Source of the DNA: Sclerodactyla briareus
Lineage: Eukaryota; Echinodermata; Holothuroidea; Dendrochirotida; Sclerodactylidae
DNA: 64,000 bases
Reading direction: 5' to 3'
Assembly (NCBI GenBank): GCA_026419785.1
Contig: JAODTK010004154.1
Coordinates: 62,001-126,000, forward strand
Program-made: the position numbers and the translations under genes
The notes under the pieces: model-generated
What the model saw: the letters and a program-made list of their open reading frames with translations, nothing else
What the model was told of the DNA's origin: nothing
Databases searched by the model: none
Part shown: piece after piece, positions 55,496 through 64,000 of the stretch
How positions within the stretch are numbered: position 1 is the stretch's first letter
How the letters are laid out: the number at the start of each line of letters is the position of its first letter

Positions 55496-57585
55496 GAATG
55501 TCCTATTTAGAAGGGATAACTTAGCGGCAAACGGCATCTTCCCGTACCGTCGTTTTAGGCATGCAGTCGATACAAACGTGATGAGCTTCCTATAAAATGC
55601 GGAAGTTCGTGAAAAATAAAAATCCCCACAAAAAACCAACAATCATTGACATGCCATTAGTTGTTGATCGAATTCTCACCAGCCAGATACAGACATATTT
55701 CGTGGGGCTATTTCGGATATACCATCTTAGCAGTACCACGATAGCTGGCGCAAGCTTAAAAGAAAATTATGAAATGTCAAGACCTCAGATCACTGGAAGA
55801 GCCTTCCCAGCTTGAAAAGGTCTTGAAGCATGTCCTATTCAGAGCATTCGTCGTTAACGCATTCATGTGCATTCCATAGACACATGAGAGACGAGAGAAC
55901 CTAACAGTCTTGATTGAATACATTTATTCGAAAAAAAAAAAAAACCACAGGTACTTTTTTTTTAGTCCTAAGTACATGGATCATGCCAGGAAGCCCACAT
56001 TTCGAATCTCATCCTATTCAGATACCAACAGATTCAAACGGGAAGGGGACATTCGGCCACCTTCACCATCCCCACAAAGACGGCGTCCTTGTTAATTGAT
56101 GTCTCCTTGTTTCCAACTCTGGCCACGGCCTACGGCCCAGACGCTCATCCTACATGCTTGATGCTCGCGCAAAGGCATATCTATAATGTTTCTGGAAAGC
56201 GAATGTTGGCATGATGACGGATATGGTATGGATTCGTGCCTTACTCGACCATATATTGAAGCAAAGAATATCAAACTCAGGAACAGATTTCTCTAGGGTG
56301 GCGCCAACCGCGGGGTTGGCACTTTGTCCATGTTCATGCATGGGGGTCCGACTTACAGCACGCATTCGCACCATGCAGTCATCACTACTACGTGTGAGGC
56401 TTATCACAAATATCATTCATTGCCAACGTCCACAAGACCGTTAGGATGATTTGTGATGATTCATCCGACAGGCCAGTTTCGATTTTATGAAGAGGTCAGA
56501 GGTTCTATTCAACAAATAAAACAACTCCATAAATATTTGTCGTAACCATTTCCAGATAGATATGGCTATCTGGGTATCTGGGCGGCGGTTGCACTCTGTA
56601 CACTGCAATATAGACGTCTGCTGACACCTGGACACTCGCATCTAAAACACGTGGGATTTTGGCACGCAGCGGCAATTCCACGAATTCGTCCCAGAACTAG
56701 AACTCCGAGAATAACAATGAGTAGGGAAAATGGAGATGATGAGTGATGAGTATTGATGCCACAGATATAAATACTGGGGGTGATGCTACCCAGATGGTTC
56801 CACCTCTCTGCGAAGGGTTATGATGACTGGTGTGATGAAAATTTATTGATGTCAACATCCCATTTTTTTTTTTTTTTTGTTCTTTTTTTTTTTAAACTTA
56901 CACTGCATGGACGCGCTGAACGCTCCACTCAGGGAACAGTGCTGCTGCGAGGAATTTTAAATATTCTAAAACACTGAACGCGTTCAAACGATAATCACAG
57001 TGCCAAACTCATAAAGGTTAGGGCTACTGTGTGTTGATTGATATAGGCTAGCATATGCTCATATTTACACTGCTTACCCAACTCGCCGTTTGCCATGATT
57101 GGGTGTCTGATGTGTTGTACGTGTTCTTGTTAATAGTTGATTAACGTGATTTAGGTTGGCACAATCGGTTCTGGTTGAAACTAGCGAAGAAGCGACAGTA
57201 GAGTTTGCAAGACGTTCAAATGACAAAGATCGATCGTTGTTATACGACAACAGCACAGTTCTGACAGTTATGATCATTTGATATTTCGATCTGTAAAAAG
57301 GTTCCAATATACGTGGAACGATTTTGTCATTACGTCATGTATTAAAAGGCACCCGTCATTATTCAACGGGAGTCACAATGAGTGCGATACGCGGAGTTAC
57401 CAATTATTCAAATTATCCAGTCATGATATCTCATGTGGATTATGGGATGTAGGTTAAGAATGACGTTCACGTTCAACCAGTAGGCTCCGGCAAACCCAGG
57501 TTAGAAAGAAAAAAATCAGGACCGATTTACTGTTGGCCAAGTCACAAAAATAATTGGTTTGTAAACTTCTGACTCCTTAATAGGC
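55496..57585. other. no recognisable gene
   Basis: A-run at 55931-55943 and T-runs at about 56862-56895. Overlapping ORFs at 56092-56444 have no domains that I recognise. Confidence 0.4.
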
Positions 57586-57589
57586 CGTA

Positions 57590-57740
57590 ATTTATGCACG
57601 CTCCGTAACTTGGCGCGTTGTCGTTACATCTCCTCTCGCGGACGTTGTGCGTCTGGGCCACCGCCAATCACGTCCGACCAATTAAAATGGTAGCGGACGC
57701 GCTATAAGTATGAACTCAGAGGTGTATTCTTAAAAAGATT
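57590..57740 (+). promoter_or_regulatory. possible promoter: CpG-rich patch, two CCAAT words and a TATA-like word
   Basis: CpG-dense for about 130 bp. CCAAT occurs at about 57664 and 57679, and CTATAAGTA at about 57701-57709. The next plus-strand ORF opens with ATG at 57806 (128 codons), but its sequence has no recognisable domain or leader, so the promoter reading rests on words alone. Confidence 0.25.
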
Positions 57741-58486
57741 TCCGTTTGGCTATTGAGGCAAACCGTTGATATATCGGTAAATAATAATCGGTGGTAATCA
57801 AAGAGATGATAATTGATATCACAGTTTCCATTTTGTCACAATGCATTACCAATCATCACCTGCTGTGCGATATATGCAATACTAACCACTCCCATATGTC
57901 GCCGTCTGCATGTTTCGCATGGGATGTGTTGGTATGTCGTGGACAGCCCGTTGAAGCCTCGGTTCTGGCTGTGATTTTACAGTCAGTTATAATGTCAATC
58001 GATGACGCGCGGGCCGATAATAGCCTCTGGTGCTTGCAGCTACATGTGTTTCTCCTCGACTCTTACCAGCTTACCAAGAACTGCAAACGTCTCCTTCCTA
58101 ACCATGCGAACAAAAAAATCGAAAGGGATGGCTTGTTACGTCCCCCATCATATTTATATTATAACTATAAACATTGGTTTGCAATCGGATGACCTCAAAT
58201 GACCCTGAACTGACTTATCTTTTGTCCGTTTATCAAGACATGCTCCAAGTTCCATTGAAATCTGACAGAGGTGGAGAGAACGCAAAGATTGTGGTAAATT
58301 TTATCTTCAATGATCTCCGCTTCTATCGAGACCAAATATATTCTACTTCTACCAAGTTCCGTCAAAATCCGACTAGATCTAGAAAACTGTCATAATTTAT
58401 GCAAATTTTTCCTTCCGTTGTAATTGTGCTCACGCCTACATTTTCTCGGAATGACGGCAACGGCTATACACCCGGCCGAATATATA
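57741..58486. other. no supported gene
   Basis: The ORF 57806-58192 (ATG start) is unrecognised. It lacks a leader, repeats or motifs and overlaps another frame. Confidence 0.35.
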
Positions 58487-58636
58487 CCCGGACACTGGTG
58501 TGGATATCCACAGTGGATATCCTCGAACACTCTTGTGAATATCCTCGGACACTCGTGTGGATATCCCCGGACACTCGTGTGGATATCCCCGGACACTCGT
58601 GTGGATATCCCCGGACACTCGTGTGGATATCCCGGA
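58487..58636. repeat. 22-bp minisatellite with GGATATCC core
   Basis: Unit CCCCGGACACTCGTGTGGATAT, three near-perfect copies preceded by three or four diverged ones. Each unit contains the palindromes GGATATCC and CACTCGTGTG-like dyads. It stops 24 bp before the TIR element. Confidence 0.95.
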
Positions 58637-58660
58637 CAGTATAAACCGCCTCACAGTAGA

Positions 58661-59367
58661 CAGTCCGGGTGATTCGTCAGAAGAGGCGATTACTCTAATT
58701 CGTCAGAAGTAACGAATTTAGAAATCGGCCATGCCTTTATTTCATACATAATATGCATGATGTTTTGGTATCACTTTTACATGAGTAAGTGAAATTCTAT
58801 AATACGCGCCATATGCTAGTGACGAGCTCGACGTCTGTAATCAACGTATGCTACGTTACGGGGGCTACGTTACGTATAATACGTGATAACTACACACGAC
58901 GCAAAAAGGATTGCGTACATATTGCGATATTGAACAGAGACCAGACTTAGCAATTCTTATCATTTTCTTTCAGAGGCTTCATATTCTACACGACGTCACA
59001 CGTTTGAACACAACTGTTATTCTCACACACTCGCTCTATAAGAAACGACTGTGCTGGTTCTACTATTTTGAATTACAATCGTTAGGATGACCAAAACTTT
59101 GGAAGTATTTCAAAACGGCGTTGTGAACTCTCAAACAGGACAAGGCTTTTCGTGGATATGATATCCATCTTCACGAATATGACCTTCTACGAGTATACAG
59201 ACCACACACGGAGTGTGAAGAATGTTTGAAAAAGCCACTTATTGGCATTACACACAAAGACAGAATGGAATTCTGGGTAATATCATTAAAATGGTGGCGC
59301 CCATGCACAAGTATTCGTTAGAAGTAACGAATATTTGTTCGTTAGTTCTGAAGAATCACCCGGACTG
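58661..59367. mobile_element. 707-bp TIR element with GTAGA target duplication
   Basis: The left terminus CAGTCCGGGTGATTCGTCAG (58661-58680, extending to AA) and the reverse complement of the right terminus, CAGTCCGGGTGATTCTTCAG, agree at 21 of 22 bases. GTAGA lies immediately outside both ends (58656-58660 and 59368-59372), a 5-bp target duplication. Inside each end is the near-palindrome ATTCGTYAGAAGTAACGAAT (58698-58717 and 59313-59332). No coding capacity. I cannot place the superfamily: 5-bp duplications fit few groups and the CAGTCC end is not diagnostic. Confidence 0.87.
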
Positions 59368-61160
59368 GTAGAGTAGATAGCTTCATGTCGGAAACCTTCA
59401 AACCTCGAATAGGGACATAGATTGGTTGTCCTGGTCGCCCAGTCGCCTAATATATGAATATTTAAGCCCTCTTTTATGTGGGTTTAAGGGAGCATACCAG
59501 GCCACATATACCCCATACTGAGAGAGACAACGCAGAAGGAACTATCCGTATCTATGATTTCCTGTTGGCAGTATATGTAGAAGAGAATCAGCGCATGACG
59601 TGATAACTAAATCTCAACTAAATACAGGACTGATGCTGTCTTATATGTTTTGTCCCGGGTATAGCCTGATTTCAGTCTCATTCAGGACATTGGCTCATTA
59701 GGTATGGTTTTTGCTTCTAGTGAGGTATGGGTTAAGGTCCGGTTTCATGGAGCCCATAGAAACCGGCGCTCAGATTGGTCCGAAGCAACGATAACATCGA
59801 CGAGTTAATTTCAACGAACTTGATTAGTCTGTCTGATTGTCTGGGTGACATGATTCAGGATTCAGGTATTTTGAATTTAGAATTTGAAGGGGGGAAGCCT
59901 TGCCCGAGGCTATATTACGGAAAATTCGAAGGTTAATAACCTTGTGTGTCAATACTGTGAGCATCAAATATCAGAGCTGGACAATAACAGATATGTCTTA
60001 TTTTACGTGGGCAGCCACAATTTTGCTGGCTTCCCTTAAACCATAACAGACGATTACTATAGGATGTACGAAGGATACCCAGATAGAGTAACAGTTTGTT
60101 GTGGTTTCTACACTGCTGACAATTGATGGTCTGGTCGTTGGAGAGGTCAACGTTATTCAGTCCATTGACTATCTGCGCAGTCACTTACGTCACGTCTCTA
60201 ATTTCATTTTTGGTTAAATTTCGACGGGTTCGACTTCCGCCAAGTTTAAGCTCATAGAGAAACCCTGACCGTATCTTGAACGCGAATGAGCACTGGCGAT
60301 AGCTCACCTTCTTATATCTCAACTAGTGCTCAGGTGTGCTCAGGTCTGCTCAGGGCTCAGGGGTTACCAATCCGACCTGCTCCAAGGACCGCCATTTCAC
60401 GTCTCCTTTGAATACTATCATGAACTCCGGGATCCGACCGCGTCCTCGGACTGAGAGCTGAAAATTACATTCCACGATGGCGTTTCTTTCATACTCGTAC
60501 AACTCTGCAAACTGGCAAATATTTTATGAAGCTTCTTTAACATTTACACATATGTTCATTTTGAAAACTGTCTGTCTGAAAGACTTTTGCGGAGTGTATG
60601 AAACGTGTAAGGAATCCTCTATGTCGTTCAGCTGCTTACGTTCACCACATTTTACGCCCCACAAAGACTCTCCTCAATTTCTCGGCATAATGGATGAACA
60701 TATTGAGAGCCAATAACGCGTAGAAACATTGCATTGAAATAAGAGATGGACGTGTAGGGAAATTGTCAGATTCCCCGAACTATAAAGCCTACCCTTCTAT
60801 AATTAGAGCAGCGAAAGTATACATCGAAACAGAGCACCATTTGCTTGGTGTTGTCGACCCCCCATGTAGTCGTCATTTGATTCACAGTCGATGGCGTTAG
60901 GCTCTCGCTCGGACCATCTCAAGCCTCAGCCAGTCCCAAACGCCCTGGAATACGTAGACTGACGCAACCATGTGAACTAGTTATGCAGCTATCACCAGAT
61001 ATCGATCATTGGCCGTATTAATGTAATCCCGGGGAAAATGGCGGATATGCACCCCCTCCCCCTTCAAACATTTATTTGACATGTATTTCGTGTGTATTTA
61101 CGCTCTAGGTACCACAGTCTACGTGCGTTATAGGCTATATCAAACTGAATTGAAACAAAT
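59368..61160. other. no recognisable gene
   Basis: The 79-codon plus-strand ORF at 60477 has a true ATG and six Cys/His-rich positions but no domain that I know. Confidence 0.4.
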
Positions 61161-61171
61161 CAAACATCGTT

Positions 61172-61207
61172 GTTGTTGTTGTTTTTTTTTTTTGTGGGGG
61201 GGGGGTG
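61172..61207. repeat. (GTT)n-T-run-G-run
   Basis: GTTGTTGTTGTT, then T10 or more, G, T and G10. Same T-run/G-run juxtaposition as at 21863. Confidence 0.9.
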
Positions 61208-62564
61208 ACATTTTTTGCCATCAGGTGTAATTCGCGTTCTCACTAAGAATAGTTCTGTCTTTGAAACGATGGCTACATATTCGATTCATGAATCGTAACT
61301 TCATCACTAAATGTCGCCCTAAAAGTACCAGTAGTGGGCCTATTTATATATAGCGTACGCTATTTTCATTGAGCGCGTTACCTAACTACTCGTGCATGCG
61401 ATCGGCGGACAAAATTGTCTTTCAGTCTTGGTGATTACTATCATTAATGTAAATTAGAAGAATACTCATAAATATTTTCAGTTCAATCGTGATGTACCTT
61501 CAGTTCTAATGCATTTTATCATAATTACAACTGTCAAATGAACAGCCTTCTCTTCGTAAACTATCGCGTAGCCTCAGGATCAAGGGTTGTACTAACCAAA
61601 TGAGACACACATGTTTCGGATAAAGTAACACTCGAATAACAAAATTGACAAATAATGAAAACAACCAAAAATAGGGCTGACGATAGTGGAACTGCAGCTG
61701 GCCAGTAGGCCGGCCGATATCAGATTTTCAGCTTCAGTATACTAGTTCGGCGACTGTTCAGTGGCCCCGTTTGAAACTCCGACTCCATCGATACAGCGAT
61801 TTTGTGTATTTAGCTGAGCTACGGGAACATGTAACCATGGTTAATAGATTATGGCCCTGCGAACCAACTTTGACCCGCCAAACTGCATCGTGGAAACGCG
61901 GTTGAAATTCCTAACATCCTGACAGTCGAGAATGTGCACCCCAGACCCATGCTCGGTAACTGCCAATACTGGCAAATCATCGAATAAATTCCAGAAATGG
62001 AGCAGGCATAGGTTACCTGATATTAAAGGAGGTTCGTAAGAAAATAGAGCTCTTCAGTTCTATGAACAAATCACATGGGTTCAAGAAAAAAAAACGATGA
62101 ACTGATAATGTTATTACAGGGAATATAGACGTCTTGTAGGAACAAATATACAGGTCAGAACATAGTATCAGTAGCATTGTCATTGACAGGCTCCCAATTG
62201 AAAACAATATTCCAACTAAGGACGTTTCGTACTAAGCAATTTTGCAATGCAACGAAGTTACAATTAGGCAATTTCGCATGACACAGTGATTTGCAATTTT
62301 TGTTTCCCTTTTCCAAAGAAGCAATATCGCTTGTGGGCTCGTGCATCTGCATGGCGTTAATGACGATGAGGGTGTGGGGGCCGTTAGAAGACAACACGCG
62401 GAGCGGTGAGTCCCCACAAAAAACGTCTCGTGGTATTTCTTAACTATTGTACATTTACATATAATTGTGACGATGGTAACGTATCGATATCGAACCGTAT
62501 CGCCACTTGCGGGTGGTTGCTTCCTGCAGACGCCTTCGGGGGAGGCGGTGAACTTGGGGCCTCC
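61208..62564. other. no recognisable gene
   Basis: Short overlapping ORFs without domains. Confidence 0.4.
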
Positions 62565-62708
62565 ATGTTGTCTATAGAAATCACGGCTGCGTTAATTGCA
62601 ATTACTACAACGATATCTTGTGCTACGTCGGAAGTGCATTCAGTCTGGGGCCGCAAACGACGTAATTCGACGAATTGTGAACAACAGTGTGGACATCATA
62701 GTTCTTAA
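62565..62708 (+). CDS. candidate small secreted, possibly amidated peptide precursor (47 aa)
   Basis: The ATG at 62565 is the first ATG of its frame; the frame is open upstream only through non-ATG codons. Residues 1-20 (MLSIEITAALIAITTTISCA) are a plausible signal peptide with a small-residue cleavage region around CATS. The mature part begins near EVHSVW and is followed at once by G-R-K-R-R, the signature of a C-terminal amidation donor plus polybasic cleavage site. Next come an N-S-T glycosylation sequon and a tail with two Cys (CEQQC) ending HHSS. Architecture resembles neuropeptide precursors, but only one peptide copy is present, the ATG context is weak (T at -3, T at +4) and I know no family match. 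Chance remains possible. Confidence 0.35.
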   Translation: MLSIEITAALIAITTTISCATSEVHSVWGRKRRNSTNCEQQCGHHSS

Positions 62709-62865
62709 GAAGACTTGGAACAGAATCACGGACCATCTCGTTGTATAACATATGTTTAATTAAGTTATGTTAAATTGTGCTGTCTTTCAGGTTCATATCG
62801 CGGCTTCAATGATAATTTATCTACCGAATCTTTTGGCACACATACGCAGCAATGGCGGCGGTTGA

Positions 62866-62877
62866 CATGACGTCATG
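62866..62877. promoter_or_regulatory. 12-bp palindrome CATGACGTCATG with CRE core
   Basis: Contains TGACGTCA (62868-62875). It lies 158 bp downstream of the candidate peptide ORF. As with other single words, function is unproven. Confidence 0.3.
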
Positions 62878-64000
62878 GCGAAATAATATGATCAGTAATC
62901 GGCAATCGGACTATAAATGTCAAAACAATGCTAGTTTCAGTATATACTGTGTGCGGCTTTTCGTCGTGAAAACGATGGTCCTTCCTAGGAAATTTCACAA
63001 GATCTAAAAACGGAGGGCTTCGCATGCGGATTTGGGCAAACCGGCACCCATATTCATTTAACAGAGGGTTGAGAGGCGACATTGCTTTTAAAAATGATAA
63101 TACAATTGAATAACGATTTACCGTCTCAAGTCCCTGTGCAATTATCGATGTCTGTTCTTATTTATTCGAATATAACCCATTTCAAATCAGTTCAATTAGA
63201 ATTGAGCAATTCTGTTAAATGCTAATACCGAAAATCTTTTAAGCGACACATGAAATGCCTTGTAATTGTTTGCATGGTGACTATAGAAGTAAACACTGAT
63301 CGCGCAACCAGGCGAGACACTGGGGCGAGATCGCATTGTTATATCTTTCGGAATATAAGGGGATAGGAATTTGTCAACCAAATGCCCAAAAGAGGAGTTT
63401 ATTTGTGCCGCAAGCAAAACATGTAGTACTGAATGGAGGAAGTTTTTCCAACGATGATTATTTTTTCATAGGAATATGCCTACAACTCAATCTTTCAACT
63501 ATTTCACGAACCTTCATTCACAATTCTGTATCGCCAACAACCTACATAACGATTATACGAAAGTGTATTTGGCCTAGGTTTTTTTTCTCATGGAGGAACC
63601 CTGGGAATGAAAGGCTACTTCTTATATCCGGCAGTGGTGGGATGAAAAAGCCTCCATTATATTTTAATGTGTCCTTACACCTGCAAAATTACCATCGTGA
63701 CAATACAATATGTGCATCAATCTATTGTCTATGTCAAGCGAAAAAGGTTTGGAATCGAAAAGATGGAAACAGCTTTGAAGACTATGTGTGTCTAAGCGGC
63801 ACCGCTGAGTGGGTGAATAACTTCATCGTGTTTTATAAATTTTAGTTTAGTTCAACTTTTATTGTGTCGATACATAGATAGATCCGAAAACGCATGCGGT
63901 CATAGGCTGTTTATTGTATCCGACCAATCGTCTTATTGCTGAGGGCTATAGGGACACCATTTGACGTAGGCCAACTAGTTCACCCAGAAATTCGGTCGGC
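62878..64000. other. no supported gene
   Basis: The 169-codon open frame at 63336-63845 begins with TTG and has no ATG until 63642, so at most it could be an internal exon. I see no domain in it. An open frame of this length somewhere in 64 kb searched in six frames is close to what chance gives. Confidence 0.4.

Noticed and set aside
63336-63845. 169-codon plus-strand open frame
   Set aside because: Starts with TTG and its first ATG is at 63642. An open frame this long is near the chance expectation for 64 kb in six frames. No domain recognised.

Overview
This window looks like nuclear DNA from an animal, most likely a marine invertebrate. The evidence is indirect. There are no bacterial-style operons or ribosome binding sites and no ORF that any protein family explains. 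Simple-sequence DNA is abundant: TATA, GATA/GGAT, GATGAT, CACA, and long poly-T, poly-C and poly-G runs. There are also many minisatellites, non-autonomous DNA transposons and tRNA-derived SINE-like copies. The paralogous repeat copies differ by many small indels, which may be biological or may be consensus error in the assembly. I cannot name the species; an echinoderm or other marine deuterostome is a guess from the style of the repeats.

Layout. 1-12 kb: a 22-bp minisatellite rich in E-boxes (638-942), dispersed repeats at 3.0-3.3, 4.4-5.0 and 6.5-7.2 kb, a two-copy tandem duplication (7.39-8.0 kb), then sparse sequence. 12-15 kb: duplicated 'GACGAA' repeats that form small hairpins, with a (CA)n tail. 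16.7-17.5 kb: TA microsatellites around a 63-bp-arm inverted repeat and a motif resembling the hammerhead-ribozyme core. 18.7-19.5 kb: an 850-bp GAT array. 19.7-21.5 kb: a 1.78-kb non-autonomous hAT-type transposon with TIRs and a near-perfect 8-bp target duplication. 26.9-27.5 kb: a 50-bp minisatellite. 29.3-30.3 kb: a degenerate TTCAG-type array. 30.9-31.1 kb: GATA/GGAT. 32.3-33.0 kb: a duplicated segment in which only one copy carries an expanded ~10-bp array. 38.3-39.5 kb: a MITE followed by three tandem tRNA-derived SINE-like units. 42-47.2 kb: mostly tandem and dispersed repeats, with units of about 224, 270 and 415 bp. 48.2-48.5 kb: a TA array. 51.5-52.0 kb: a MITE with nested inverted repeats. 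54.6-55.5 kb: a second copy of the 6.5-kb repeat. 58.5-59.4 kb: a 22-bp satellite beside a TIR element with a GTAGA target duplication.

Genes. No complete gene can be supported. Three small secretory-type candidates deserve attention: a 47-codon ATG ORF at 62565 (leader, then a Gly-Arg-Lys-Arg-Arg processing site), and two related first-exon-like segments at 41894 and 53115. Those two share a strong Kozak ATG, a hydrophobic leader, related downstream sequence and an ATG|GTAAGT donor. Most of the longer ORFs are low-complexity repeats read as protein, or begin with non-ATG codons. Taken together, the window is an intergenic or long-intron region dominated by repeats, with possible remnants of a small secreted-peptide gene family.
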